Assembly: GCF_011764545.1 (NCBI RefSeq)
Contig: NZ_AP022870.1
Coordinates: 2,154,001-2,218,000, forward strand
Reading direction: 5' to 3'
Source: Phytohabitans flavus
GTDB taxonomy: Bacteria; Actinomycetota; Actinomycetes; Mycobacteriales; Micromonosporaceae
Length of the DNA: 64,000 bases
The stretch's first letter is position 1, and every line of letters begins with the position of its first letter. Positions 19,079 through 27,866 of this stretch are shown here, piece by piece. The position numbers were made by a program, and so were the translations under genes. The notes under the pieces were generated by a model that ran no database searches, was not told the DNA's origin, and was given only the letters and a program-made list of their open reading frames with translations.

Positions 19079-19162
19079 TCGCCTCCGCCGCAACCTGACC
19101 GCGTGCGGCGCGCCGTTATTCGATTGCTTGCCCCGGCCGGCGGCGGCTAGCGTCCGTGGGCC

Positions 19163-19987
19163 ATGGAGGCGAGCGCCACGCCGGCCAACTGGCTGGAAAT
19201 CAACCGCGCCAACTGGGACGCGCGCGTCCCGGTCCACCTTACCGGCGAGGTGTACGACATCCCGGCCTTCGTCGCCGGCGAGCAGACGCTGCGTGACCAC
19301 GAACCCGGCGAGGTCGGCGACGTTCGCGGAAAGTCGCTGCTGCACTTGCAGTGCCACATCGGCTTGGACACTCTGTCGTGGGCGCGCAGGGGCGCCACCG
19401 TGACGGGTCTGGACTTCTCCCGGCCGGCACTGGACGCCGCCGCGTCGGTCGCGGCTCAGATCGGTGCCGCCTCCGCTCGTTTCGTGCGAGCCAACGTCTA
19501 CGACGGGGCGGACGTGCTCGCCGGCCAGAGCTTCGACATCGTGTACACAAGCATCGGGTCGTTGCAGTTTCTGCCTGACCTGGAAGGCTGGGCGCGGGTG
19601 GTCGCCGCGCTGCTGGCCCCGGGCGGGATCTGCTATGTGGCCGAGACGCACCCGCTCCTCGGCTTTCTCGACTTCGACTGCCGGAGCCTGCGCGGCGGAT
19701 ACTTCAACCGCCAAGTGATCGTGAAGGACGAGGGCACATACGGCAACCCGGGTGCGGAGCTGGAGTCGCCGGTCAGCTACCAGTGGATCCACCACATCGC
19801 GGAGGTCGTCAGCGTGCTCGGCGGCGCCGGCCTGCGCGTGGAGTTCGTGCACGAACACGACTGGATCTGGTTCCCCATCTTCCCGGTCCTGGTACGGCAG
19901 GACGACGGCCGGTGGCGGTTTCCGGATGGGCACCCCACCCTCCCGCTCCAGTACTCGCTGCGCGCCAGGAAGGACAGCGCCACCTGA
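19163..19987 (+). CDS. Class I SAM-dependent methyltransferase
   Basis: A 274-residue enzyme. Motif I is read as SLLHLQCHIGLDTLSWARRG, where the usual ExGxGxG is replaced by LQCHIGxDT, as in one subgroup of actinobacterial methyltransferases. It is followed by VTGLDFSRPALDAA and the acidic residue of motif II. FDIVYTSIGSLQFLPDL corresponds to the post-motif region. The N-terminus NWLEINRANWDARVPVH is typical of this group. The substrate is unknown. It is divergent from the M15 gene, and its stop abuts that of the next gene. Confidence 0.87.
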   Translation: MEASATPANWLEINRANWDARVPVHLTGEVYDIPAFVAGEQTLRDHEPGEVGDVRGKSLLHLQCHIGLDTLSWARRGATVTGLDFSRPALDAAASVAAQIGAASARFVRANVYDGADVLAGQSFDIVYTSIGSLQFLPDLEGWARVVAALLAPGGICYVAETHPLLGFLDFDCRSLRGGYFNRQVIVKDEGTYGNPGAELESPVSYQWIHHIAEVVSVLGGAGLRVEFVHEHDWIWFPIFPVLVRQDDGRWRFPDGHPTLPLQYSLRARKDSAT

Positions 19988-20965
19988 TCATTCGTCCCGG
20001 ATGCGGGCGTGCAGGTGCATGTCGTGCCGGCCGTCGGAGTGGATGGCGGCGCTCCGCTTGGTGCCCTCCAGAAGGAAGCCCGACTTGGTGGCGACGCGGC
20101 ACGAGGCCTGGTTGCGGGTCGAGTGGACCAACTCCAGACGGTGGAAGCCTGTCTCGCCGAGGGCCCAGACGCTCAGGGCGGTAAGCGCGCGGGAGGCCAC
20201 GCCCACGCCGCGGGCGGCTGGCAGTACCCAGTACGCGCACTCGGCGACACCGTCATCGAGATCCAGCCCGCGCAGCGCGATGCGCCCGAGCACCGCACCG
20301 TCGCTGCCGGTCACCGCCCAATGCGCGCCCTTCTCGTGTGCCCAGTCCTGGCGGTACTGGTCGAACCACTCACGGACCTGGTCCTCGGATACAGGTTGGC
20401 GGGTGTGCCAGCGCTGGATCCCAGGGTCGCGATAGGCGGTGTAGAAGACGGCGGCGTCGGTGGCCTCCCACGGCCGCAGGAGCAAGCCGCCGGTGGCGGA
20501 GAGCACTGGCTGCGGGGTGCCGGCGAGCGTGCCGGCGGAGATGGCCGGCAGCGTCGTGAGCTTGAAGGTCACTGCCGATTTGAGGGTATCGAGGAAGCCG
20601 GCCCAGCCGGTGCTGGTGTTCGCGACGAGGTTGGGCGGCACGTTCGTGTGTCGCAGGGTCAGCAGGGTGCCGCCGGCTCGCGCGGACAGGGTCACCTCGA
20701 CCTGGGAGGAGCCGGGCGGCAGGTCGGGTACCCCAGGCGTCGGCTCCCAGCCGAACGTAAAGACGATCTTCTCGTACGGCCGAAGCTCGACGAAACGGCC
20801 GCGCACGACGGGCCTCGGAGGCTCGGTGAGCTGGAACCTCAGCTCGCCGCCCGGCGTCGGGTCGAGGTCGGCCGGACCGAGCCAGCGGGCCATGCGGGCC
20901 GGATCGGTGAAGAAGCGCCAGACCGTCTCGGGCGGTGCGTCGATCTGGATCGTCCGCTCGATCAT
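19988..20965 (-). CDS. SRPBCC (AHSA1) - GNAT fusion protein
   Basis: A 325-residue protein with two domains. Residues 1 to about 150 (MIERTIQIDAPPETVWRFFT, then GRFVELRPYEKIVFTFGWEP) form an AHSA1-type START-like domain. Residues from about 165 to the end form a RimJ/RimL-type acetyltransferase (LLLRPWEATDAAVFYTAYRD, then CAYWVLPAARGVGVASRAL and NQASCRVATKSGF). AHSA1 genes after an ArsR gene are common, and this start overlaps the ArsR stop (ATGA). The GNAT extension is unusual. It could be a real fusion, or two genes joined by a lost base in this error-prone assembly. Confidence 0.8.
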   Translation of the reverse strand: MIERTIQIDAPPETVWRFFTDPARMARWLGPADLDPTPGGELRFQLTEPPRPVVRGRFVELRPYEKIVFTFGWEPTPGVPDLPPGSSQVEVTLSARAGGTLLTLRHTNVPPNLVANTSTGWAGFLDTLKSAVTFKLTTLPAISAGTLAGTPQPVLSATGGLLLRPWEATDAAVFYTAYRDPGIQRWHTRQPVSEDQVREWFDQYRQDWAHEKGAHWAVTGSDGAVLGRIALRGLDLDDGVAECAYWVLPAARGVGVASRALTALSVWALGETGFHRLELVHSTRNQASCRVATKSGFLLEGTKRSAAIHSDGRHDMHLHARIRDE

Positions 20966-21267
20966 CCTTTGTGTTCCTTCTCCGCTTCTCGCTTGAGGTT
21001 GTCGAGCCGGGCCGCCCACATGGTGTCCAGGAAGCCAGCCGCCTCGGCGAAGCCCTCGGCCCGCAGCCGGTAGAGGCGGCGGCTTCCGTCGCGTCGCACG
21101 TCGAGCAGTCCGGCGTGGACCAGGACGCGCAGGTGCTGGGAGACGGCTGGCCGGCTGATCATCGGGAACCGCGCGGCGATCTCGCCTGCCGCCACCTCGC
21201 GGTCGCGGGTGAGAAGGAGGATCCCGCGGCGGGTGGGGTCGGCGACGGCAACGAGTACCTCGTCCAT
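20962..21267 (-). CDS. ArsR/SmtB family transcriptional regulator
   Basis: A 101-residue winged-helix regulator (MDEVLVAVADPTRRGILLLT, then VAAGEIAARFPMISRPAVSQ and RLYRLRAEGFAEAAGFLD). It has no cysteine pairs of the metal-sensing kind, so it belongs to the metal-independent subgroup that usually pairs with an AHSA1 protein. ATG 21267 is preferred over 21273 because GAAGG lies 8 bases upstream. It is translationally coupled to the SRPBCC-GNAT gene, and a palindrome at 21279-21306 lies just upstream. Confidence 0.9.
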   Translation of the reverse strand: MDEVLVAVADPTRRGILLLTRDREVAAGEIAARFPMISRPAVSQHLRVLVHAGLLDVRRDGSRRLYRLRAEGFAEAAGFLDTMWAARLDNLKREAEKEHKG

Positions 21268-21278
21268 CCACATCCTTC

Positions 21279-21306
21279 GTGTTAGCTTGTGCTTACGAGC
21301 TTACAC
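21279..21306. promoter_or_regulatory. Probable ArsR operator
   Basis: An imperfect inverted repeat, GTGTTAGCT and AGCTTACAC, separated by 10 bases (TGTGCTTACG), lies 11 bases upstream of the ArsR start and 18 bases before the divergent gene at 21325. Placement between the two starts fits autoregulation of both. The region is AT-richer than its surroundings. Confidence 0.55.
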
Positions 21307-21324
21307 AGTGGGGAGTGTGATTCT

Positions 21325-21741
21325 GTGATCGAGCGGCTCGAACCCCTGGTCGGCCGGTGGCGATCCAGCGGTCGCACGGTCGACGGCATGCAGATCGCCG
21401 GCACGGACGCGTACGAGTGGTTTCCGGGTCGCGGGTTTCTGGTGCACCACGTCGACGTGCGGATGGGCGAGGATCGGGTACGAGCGATCGAGTTGATCGG
21501 CGATCCGGACCCGACCGACGGTGGCCGGCTGCGGATGCGGGCGTTCGACGGCCAGGGCTGGTATGGCGAGATGCGCGCGAGCGTCGACGAGGCCGGCGTA
21601 TGGACGTTCGCCGGGGACACGATGCGCGCGACCTTGACCATCGACCCGGACGGCAAGACGATGGCCGCGAAGTGGAAGCGCTCGACCGACGGCGCGACCT
21701 GGGTGGACTGGATGGACATGGAGTTCGCCCGCGAAGCCTGA
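21325..21741 (+). CDS. DUF1579-like small protein
   Basis: A 138-residue protein from GTG 21325 (MIERLEPLVGRWRSSGRT). The pattern LEPLVGRWR near the start and the beta-rich sequence YEWFPGRGFLVHHVDVRMG and WTFAGDTMRATLTIDPDGKT fit the DUF1579/lipocalin-like group of small proteins. No catalytic motif is visible. It is divergent from ArsR across the palindrome at 21279-21306 and may be in the same regulon. Confidence 0.72.
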   Translation: MIERLEPLVGRWRSSGRTVDGMQIAGTDAYEWFPGRGFLVHHVDVRMGEDRVRAIELIGDPDPTDGGRLRMRAFDGQGWYGEMRASVDEAGVWTFAGDTMRATLTIDPDGKTMAAKWKRSTDGATWVDWMDMEFAREA

Positions 21742-21829
21742 GCCGGTCGCTGATAAATGGTTGGCGTGGGTGTCGATCTCGCATGAGGATTGCGCTGTCC
21801 CAGCCGCGATCACCCGCGAAGGAGACGCC

Positions 21830-23329
21830 ATGTCGACAACGGTCCGGGTGACGGGTGGCGCACTGCGCGGCCGCTGGGAGTCGGATGTGGCGGTGTTCCG
21901 CGGGATCCCCTACGCGGCGCCGCCGGTCGGTGCGGGCCGGTTCGCCGCGCCGCGACCGGCGCAGGGTTGGGACGGTGTGCGGCCGGCGGTGTCGTTCGGG
22001 CCGCCGGCGCCGCAGACCGATGGGCTCAGCCGGGGCCCGTCCGAGGCGGCGACGGGCGACGACTGGTTGACGGTCAACGTCTGGTCACCCGCCCTCGACC
22101 CGGCGGCGAAGCTTCCGGTCATGGTCTGGATTCACGGCGGCGCCTACACGATCGGCACGTCGAGCTGGTCCGAGTACGACGGCGGCCACCTCGCCCGAGA
22201 CGGCGGCATCGTGCTCGTGACCCTCAACTACCGCCTCGGCGTGGAGGGGTTCGCGGACATCGCCGGCGCCCCCGCCAACCGTGGCCTGCTCGACCAGGTC
22301 GCCGCCCTGGAGTGGGTGCGCGACAACATCGCCGCCTTCGGCGGCGACCCGGACCGAGTGACGATCTTCGGCGAGTCCGCCGGTGGCGGTTCCGTCGCCG
22401 CCCTGCTGGCCATGCCCGGCGCGGCCGGGCTGTTCCGCGGCGCTGTCGCGCAGAGCATGCCGGGCACGTTCTTCTCCCGCGAGCTCGCCGCCGGCATCGC
22501 CGCCGCCTGCGCGGCCGAGGTAGGGCTGCGCCCCACCGTCGCGGACCTTTCCAATGTGGACCCGGCCCGGCTGGCCGCCGCGGGTGACGCCGTCACCGCC
22601 ATGGTCGTCAAACAGCCGGACCGCTGGGGCCCGGCGGGGTACCGGTCGATCGTGTTCGCACCCATCGTCGACGGTGACATCCTGCCGGCCACTCCGTGGC
22701 AGGCCCTGAGCGCCGGCGCCGCGCGGGACGTCGCGCTGCTCGCCGGACACACCCGCGACGAGCAGCGGCTGTTCACCGCCATCACCGGCCTGCTCGGCCA
22801 GGTGACCCCCGACCAGGCGGCGACCGCCCTCGACATCCTCGCGCCCGCCCCGGACGGCGCCCACCGCTATCGGGACGCCTACCCGGACGCCGGCCCCGAC
22901 CAGCTCTACGAACTCGTCAACTCCGACTGGCTGTTCCGCATGCCGACCGTGCACCTCGCCGACGCGCACGTCGCGGGTGGTGGCCAGGCCCATCTCTACG
23001 AGCTGACCTGGCCCGCCCCGGGGATGGGTGGCGTCCTCGGCGCCTGCCACGGCCTCGACAGCCCGCTCGTGTTCGGCAACCTCACCAGCGGCCAACCCGC
23101 CCTGCTCTTCGACGACGAGCCCAGCACCGACGCTGTCGCGTTGTCGGTGCGGATGCGGGCGGCCTGGACCGCCTTCGCCACCCACGGCGACCCAGGCTGG
23201 CCCGCCTACACTCCCGACCAACGCCTCACCCAGATCTTCGACACCCCCTGCGCCGTCACCACCTACCCGGAGCAGCCCTCACGCCTGATCTGGCAGGACC
23301 ATTCCTTCGCACCCCTCACCCCCGCCTGA
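21830..23329 (+). CDS. Type B carboxylesterase/lipase
   Basis: A 499-residue alpha/beta-hydrolase of the carboxylesterase type B family. The start MSTTVRVTGGALRGRWESDV is preceded by GGAG at 21821. The oxyanion-hole segment is PVMVWIHGGAYTIG, the EDCL-like segment reads GDDWLTVNVWSP, and the nucleophile elbow is VTIFGESAGGGS with Ser at about residue 183. The acid and histidine members lie in the C-terminal half (the His probably in LGACHGLDSP). There is no signal peptide, so it is likely cytoplasmic. It would hydrolyse carboxylic esters; the natural substrate is unknown. Confidence 0.92.
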   Translation: MSTTVRVTGGALRGRWESDVAVFRGIPYAAPPVGAGRFAAPRPAQGWDGVRPAVSFGPPAPQTDGLSRGPSEAATGDDWLTVNVWSPALDPAAKLPVMVWIHGGAYTIGTSSWSEYDGGHLARDGGIVLVTLNYRLGVEGFADIAGAPANRGLLDQVAALEWVRDNIAAFGGDPDRVTIFGESAGGGSVAALLAMPGAAGLFRGAVAQSMPGTFFSRELAAGIAAACAAEVGLRPTVADLSNVDPARLAAAGDAVTAMVVKQPDRWGPAGYRSIVFAPIVDGDILPATPWQALSAGAARDVALLAGHTRDEQRLFTAITGLLGQVTPDQAATALDILAPAPDGAHRYRDAYPDAGPDQLYELVNSDWLFRMPTVHLADAHVAGGGQAHLYELTWPAPGMGGVLGACHGLDSPLVFGNLTSGQPALLFDDEPSTDAVALSVRMRAAWTAFATHGDPGWPAYTPDQRLTQIFDTPCAVTTYPEQPSRLIWQDHSFAPLTPA

Positions 23330-23438
23330 GCGACCGCACCTCATCGGCGTGGACGACCGCGTCCGGGGCCGGGGCGGGCGAGACCTTCCGGAGTCGGGTT
23401 CATCGCGTCTGTCCACAATGGCAAGTGCAAGATCGAGA

Positions 23439-23500
23439 TTTGAGCTACCGCGACGTCCGCGGTGGTCCGGACCGCTGCTCCCGCGGCCTCACCCTCCGCG
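23439..23500 (-). repeat. Dispersed palindromic intergenic repeat, copy C
   Basis: Reverse-orientation copy of the element at 2077-2138, beginning TTTGAGCTACCGCGACGTCC. It lies 110 bases after the carboxylesterase stop and faces copy D 228 bases away, so the pair forms a larger inverted repeat. Confidence 0.85.
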
Positions 23501-23549
23501 ATTCACAACCCCGTCGCCGGCCTCGCGGCCGGCAGCGTGAGAACCGCTG

Positions 23550-23597
23550 GATCTAGTCGACTTTCTGCTGCCAGGACGGCAGAAAGTCGACAAGATC
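23550..23597. terminator. Strong hairpin between two repeat copies
   Basis: GTCGACTTTCTGC pairs perfectly with GCAGAAAGTCGAC, and the stem extends outwards through GATCT. It could be a bidirectional terminator for the carboxylesterase and the convergent GNAT, or part of a mobile hairpin element, since it sits between the two inverted repeat copies. Confidence 0.5.
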
Positions 23598-23728
23598 TGC
23601 CGGATCGCTCTGGCCGCAGCGGCGGTCAAGAAAGCGGCGTTCAGGTCGGCGAGTTCTGGTCGCCGCGCGGGATGGGCGGGTCACGGGCTCTCCGCCGGCG
23701 ATGCCGGCCGGGGGTTTGATTGTGTGCC

Positions 23729-23790
23729 GCGGAGGGTGAGGCCGCGGGAGCGACGGTCCGGACCACCGCGGACATCGCGGTAGCTCAAAT
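23729..23790 (+). repeat. Dispersed palindromic intergenic repeat, copy D
   Basis: Forward copy of the element at 2077-2138, with GAGCGACGG in place of GAGCAGCGG. It lies 15 bases beyond the stop of the GNAT gene that reads towards it. The rest of the 23330-23804 gap holds copy C and the hairpin at 23550; I see no gene. Confidence 0.85.
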
Positions 23791-23804
23791 CTTGGGCCGT
23801 GGGT

Positions 23805-24356
23805 CTAACCCCAGTCGGCGCGGAGCATGGCGTAGACGTACTCGTCCCGCCAGGCGTTCTTGAGCAGCGCGTTCTGCCGGAAGTGGGCTTCGCGACGCAT
23901 GCCCACCCGTTCCAGCAGCGCGGCCGACGCGGTGTTGGCGGCCGAGCAGCGGCCGATGATGCGGTGTAGCCGCAGGCCCTCGAAGCCAAGCCGCAGCACC
24001 TCGATCACCGCCTCGGTGGCGAGGCCGGCGCCCTGGTAGCGCGGGTTCAGCACGTACCCGACCTCGCCCTGCCGGTGCCGCTCGCTCAGCCACACAAGCT
24101 CGACCTGGCCGACCACCACGCCGCTTTCCCGGCCGACCACCGCGAGGCTGAGGCAGTCGCCCTCGCGGGCCAGCCGGTCCTCCCGGACCATCCGCTCCAA
24201 GGCCATCTTGACCTGCACCAGGTCGCGGGGTTCCCAGAGCATGTGCTCGGCCACCTCGGGCAGCCGCTGGTACTCCCACACCGGGTCCAGGTCGCCCATC
24301 GTGAACGGGCGGAGCGTCAACCGTCGAGTGTGGATTGGATGGGAGGGTCGGAACAC
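23805..24356 (-). CDS. GNAT family N-acetyltransferase (RimJ/RimL type)
   Basis: A 183-residue protein from GTG 24356 (MFRPSHPIHTRRLTLRPFT). The RRLTLRP start and the segments VGYVLNPRYQGAGLATEAVI (acetyl-CoA loop) and IIGRCSAANTASAALLERVGMRREA are the standard RimJ/RimL-type GNAT hallmarks. The start lies 10 bases after the AI-2E transporter stop on the same strand, so it may be the second gene of that unit. Confidence 0.87.
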   Translation of the reverse strand: MFRPSHPIHTRRLTLRPFTMGDLDPVWEYQRLPEVAEHMLWEPRDLVQVKMALERMVREDRLAREGDCLSLAVVGRESGVVVGQVELVWLSERHRQGEVGYVLNPRYQGAGLATEAVIEVLRLGFEGLRLHRIIGRCSAANTASAALLERVGMRREAHFRQNALLKNAWRDEYVYAMLRADWG

Positions 24357-24366
24357 TTCGATGATC

Positions 24367-25437
24367 TTACGGTCCGCTCGCGCTCCACGATCGCCAGACC
24401 CGGTACGCGACCGCGGTGATCGGGACGGCCACCACCGCGCCCGCCACGCCCGCGGTGAGCCCACCCGCGGTGACCGCGATCAGCACGACGGCGGGGTGCA
24501 GTTTCAGTGCGCGGCCCATGATGAGCGGCTGGAGGAGGTTGCCCTCGATCTGCTGTACGGCGACCACGACGATCAGCACGAGAAGCGCGTCGACCGGGCC
24601 GTTCGCGGCGAGGGCGACGAGCACCGCCACCGCACCGGCCACGGTCGCGCCGATGACCGGCACGAACGCCGCGATGAACGTGAGCAACGCCAGGGGCAGC
24701 GCCAGCGGTACCCCGATCAGCACAAGCCCGATCCCGATGCCGACCGCGTCGATCGCGGCGACCGCGAGCGTGCCCTGCGCGTACCGGGCGAGGGCCGTCC
24801 ACCCGGCGTGGCCGGCCTGGCGGGCGCGGTCGCGGCTGCGTTCGGGCAGCCGCGTCGTGGCCCAGCCGGCCATCCGGCGGCCGTCCTTGAGCAGGAAGAA
24901 GAGGAGCACGAGCGCGAGCAGCGCGGCGCCCAGCGCCTCGGCGACACCCATCGCCGCCGACGCGACGCTGCCGCCCGCCGAACGGGCCCGTTCGCCGATC
25001 CGGTCGCTGACGCTCTGGAGCTGCTCCTCGCTCATGCCCGCGCCGATCACCCACTCCCGGGTGCGGTCCCACCCCTGGGCGAGCTGTTGTGGCAGGTCAC
25101 TGGCTTGTTCGGCGGTGACCTGCCACAGCAGCGCGGTGGGCACCACGACGACCGCGAGCAGTACGCCGATCGCCGCGAGCGCGGCGACCGAGTCGGGCAC
25201 GTGGAGGCGGCGCACCGCGGCGGCCACCGGATCCAGCAGCGCGGCGAGCAGCAGCGCCACGATGATGGCCAGCGTCAGTGGAGCCACCAGCACCGCGAGG
25301 CGGATGACCAGGTACAGCACCGCGGCGATGAGCAGCACGCAGCCGCTGGCCACCGCGCCGTACCGCAGCGACCAGGACAGCGACTCCCAGACACCGCGCG
25401 TTTTCGTTGGTTTCTCGGCCAGATCGGTGGTCGACAC
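24367..25437 (-). CDS. AI-2E family transporter (PF01594-type membrane protein)
   Basis: A 356-residue polytopic membrane protein from GTG 25437. The N-terminal hydrophobic pair VASGCVLLIAAVLYLVIRLA and LTLAIIVALLLAALLDPVAA is followed by a soluble helical region. A C-terminal group of hydrophobic segments then includes QQIEGNLLQPLIMGRALKLHP, the PF01594 signature. Members include exporters of AI-2 and Na+/H+-antiporter-like proteins; the substrate here is not known. Confidence 0.9.
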   Translation of the reverse strand: MSTTDLAEKPTKTRGVWESLSWSLRYGAVASGCVLLIAAVLYLVIRLAVLVAPLTLAIIVALLLAALLDPVAAAVRRLHVPDSVAALAAIGVLLAVVVVPTALLWQVTAEQASDLPQQLAQGWDRTREWVIGAGMSEEQLQSVSDRIGERARSAGGSVASAAMGVAEALGAALLALVLLFFLLKDGRRMAGWATTRLPERSRDRARQAGHAGWTALARYAQGTLAVAAIDAVGIGIGLVLIGVPLALPLALLTFIAAFVPVIGATVAGAVAVLVALAANGPVDALLVLIVVVAVQQIEGNLLQPLIMGRALKLHPAVVLIAVTAGGLTAGVAGAVVAVPITAVAYRVWRSWSASGP

Positions 25438-25504
25438 GCCGCCATGTACCCGGTGGCGTTGTCCTGTACACGCCTTGTCGGACCCGAGCGCTACGGTGAC
25501 CCGC

Positions 25505-26569
25505 ATGATCACGCTCGATGGCCGCGCCCTCAACAGGGCCCTGCTCGCCCGCCAGCTCCTGCTGACCCGGAGCGGGATGAGCGCGTTCGAGGCGCTGGAG
25601 TGGCTGGTCGGGCTACAGGCGCAGGAGCCGCAGGAGCCGTACGTGGGGCTGTGGAGCCGCCTCGCCGACTTCGACCCGATCGAGCTGTCGGACCTGGTCG
25701 AGGAGCGCACCGCCGTCCGCACGCTGCTGATGCGCCGCACACTCCACGTGGTCACCGCCCGTGACGCCCTCGCGCTGCGCACTGTGCACCAGCCGATGCT
25801 GGAGGCGCGCATGTGGACAACGCTGCGCCGCAACCTCCCCGGCGTCGACCGGGCAGAGCTGGCCGCACTGGGCCGCCCGCTCTTCGAGGGCGAGCCGCGC
25901 ATGCTCACCGACGCCGCCCGCGAGATCGCCGACCGCTGGCCCGGCGTGGCCGCCCGCGATCTGGGCGATGCGCTGAGCTGCCTGGTCCCGCTGGTTCAAG
26001 TGCCACCCCGCGGCCTTTGGGGCCAGAAGGGCGCCGCGCTCAACATCACCGTCGATCGATGGCTGGGCGATTCCTTGGTACCGTCCACGCCTGATGCCGT
26101 CGACGGGCTAGTGCTGCGCTATCTGGCCGCGTTCGGGCCGGCCGCCAGCGCCGACATCCGCGCCTGGTCCGGCCTGAGCGGCCTGCGCGAGTCGGTCACC
26201 CGCCTGCGGCCACGGCTGCGGGTCTTCCGCGACGATCGGAAGCGCGAGCTGCTCGACGTGCTCGACGGCGAGCTGCCCGACCCGGAGACGCCGGCGCCGG
26301 TGCGCTTCCTGCCCGCGTTCGACAACGCGGTGCTCGGCTTCGACGACCGCAGCCGGATCATCGACAAGGAGCACCGCGGCCTGAGCGTGGAGGGCGCGAG
26401 GTTCGTGCTTGTAGACGGCCGGGTCTCCGCCACCTGGACGGTCGCCGGCGGTGAGCTGCGGGTCGTCCCGCTGCGCCCGCTGACGAAGCGGGAGCGTGAC
26501 GAGGTGGCGGAGGAGGCGGACGGGCTGCTGGCTCTGCACGGCGCCGACCGCCTCGACCTGTCTTCTTAG
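25505..26569 (+). CDS. Winged-helix DNA-binding domain protein (HTH_42, YcaQ/AlkZ-like)
   Basis: A 354-residue protein of the HTH_42 superfamily. The key block EALEWLVGLQAQEPQEPYVG contains the QxQ motif of YcaQ/AlkZ DNA glycosylases, here QAQ. RTLLMRRTLHVVTARDALAL and the C-terminal VRFLPAFDNAVLGFDDRSRII with VDGRVSATWTV are also family hallmarks. YcaQ and AlkZ unhook interstrand crosslinks; many actinobacterial paralogues are uncharacterised, so glycosylase activity is only inferred. The start is ATG 25505. Confidence 0.85.
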   Translation: MITLDGRALNRALLARQLLLTRSGMSAFEALEWLVGLQAQEPQEPYVGLWSRLADFDPIELSDLVEERTAVRTLLMRRTLHVVTARDALALRTVHQPMLEARMWTTLRRNLPGVDRAELAALGRPLFEGEPRMLTDAAREIADRWPGVAARDLGDALSCLVPLVQVPPRGLWGQKGAALNITVDRWLGDSLVPSTPDAVDGLVLRYLAAFGPAASADIRAWSGLSGLRESVTRLRPRLRVFRDDRKRELLDVLDGELPDPETPAPVRFLPAFDNAVLGFDDRSRIIDKEHRGLSVEGARFVLVDGRVSATWTVAGGELRVVPLRPLTKRERDEVAEEADGLLALHGADRLDLSS

Positions 26570-26652
26570 GCGAGTGGGCCCGCGAGCCGGGCCCGGCCAG
26601 CGGCTCCTCTTAGGGGAGCGGGCCCGCGAGCCGGCCCGGCCAGCGGCCCAGC
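26565..26652. repeat. Tandem duplication carrying a gene end and stop
   Basis: Two copies of about 44 bases, starting CTTAGGCGAG at 26565 and CTTAGGGGAG at 26609, differ by a few substitutions and one inserted base. The second copy encodes the last codons and stop of the DUF1501 gene; the first repeats that end next to the stop of the convergent HTH_42 gene. Confidence 0.75.
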
Positions 26653-27854
26653 ACCCGCTCGGGGTCGGTGCCGAGCACACCCTCCAGCAGCGTGGCGTAG
26701 ACGTCGCGGAAGTCGGTCGTGAACTTGAGGTCGCCGCCGTCGAGGTCGGTCAGGCTGGGCTGAGCCCCGTACAGTCCACCGTGGACACCGGCGCCGAGCA
26801 GGAACACGTCCGACGCGGTGCCGTGGTCGGTGCCGTCCGACGCGTTCGCCCGGACCCGCCGGCCAAACTCGGAGTACACCGCCACCACCACCTTGCGCCC
26901 AGCGTCAGTACGGGCCATGCGGTCGGCGAACCCCGTCAGCGCCTTGTCCACCTGCCCGAGCAGCACCGACTGGGCCTGCTTCTCGTCGGCGTGCGTGTCG
27001 AACCCGCCGAGCGACACCGAGAACACCCGCGTCGCCACCCGCGCCTCGACGCACTGCGCGACGAGGTCCAGCTGGGCCTGGAGCGGGCTCGTCGCCCCGC
27101 CCGTGGCGGTCGCGCCCTCGGCACCGTCCTCAGTGTCCGGATCGTCGTCGGCGGCGGCCTGCCGGGCACCGGCCACGAGCGCATTGACCGCGAGGAGGTC
27201 CGCGAAGCAGGCGGACGCCCGGGCCCGCAGGGGAGTCTCGCCCTCCTGCGGCTCGCCGAACGCGGCGAACACCGGATCCGCGAGCGCCTCCTTCGCGAGC
27301 TGCCGGGTTACCGGGACCGCCGCGCCCGCGCCCCGCTCGCCGGCGAGCAGCACCGGTAGCGCCGGCTCGAAGGAGACCGCGAGGCGCGGGTCACCGCCGC
27401 TCGCGTCGAGCCACCGCCCGAGCCAGCCGGTCGTGCCGGGCCGGTCCGGCTGGGCGGTCTGCCAGATGTCCATCGACTGGAAGTGGCTGCGGTTGGGCTT
27501 CGGGTAGCCGGCGCCGCGCACGATCGCGAGGCGGCCAGCGCCGTACAGGCCGTGCAGGCCGGCCAGCGCCGGGTTGAGGCCGAGCGCATCGTCCACACGC
27601 AACACTTCGTCCGCGCCGTACGCCAGGTCCGGCCGGGCGTCGTGGTAGGCCGGGTCGGCGTAGGGGATGACCGTGTTGAGCCCGTCGTTGCCGCCGTAGA
27701 GCGTGACAAGCACGAGCGTGCCGGCGTCCGTGGGCCGGTCGCCCGCCGTCGCGAGGATGTCCCGCAGCGTGTACGCGCCCGCGCCGGCCACCAGCGCGGC
27801 CGCCCCGGTGACACCGCTGGCGAGCAGGAACCGGCGCCGGGTCAGCGTGTCCAT
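26610..27854 (-). CDS. DUF1501 domain-containing protein (Tat-exported)
   Basis: A 414-residue protein with a twin-arginine signal, MDTLTRRRFLLASGVTGAAA, then VAGAGAYTL. The DUF1501 domain follows: TLVLVTLYGGNDGLNTVIPY, GAGYPKPNRSHFQSMDIWQT and VAVYSEFGRRVRANASDGTDHG. The family belongs to the alkaline-phosphatase-like/sulfatase-like superfamily, but its reaction is unknown. It lies 12 bases downstream of the DUF1800 gene. The two families almost always occur together and probably act outside the cell as a pair. Confidence 0.92.
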   Translation of the reverse strand: MDTLTRRRFLLASGVTGAAALVAGAGAYTLRDILATAGDRPTDAGTLVLVTLYGGNDGLNTVIPYADPAYHDARPDLAYGADEVLRVDDALGLNPALAGLHGLYGAGRLAIVRGAGYPKPNRSHFQSMDIWQTAQPDRPGTTGWLGRWLDASGGDPRLAVSFEPALPVLLAGERGAGAAVPVTRQLAKEALADPVFAAFGEPQEGETPLRARASACFADLLAVNALVAGARQAAADDDPDTEDGAEGATATGGATSPLQAQLDLVAQCVEARVATRVFSVSLGGFDTHADEKQAQSVLLGQVDKALTGFADRMARTDAGRKVVVAVYSEFGRRVRANASDGTDHGTASDVFLLGAGVHGGLYGAQPSLTDLDGGDLKFTTDFRDVYATLLEGVLGTDPERVLGRWPGRLAGPLP

Positions 27855-27866
27855 CGTGGAGCCTCC

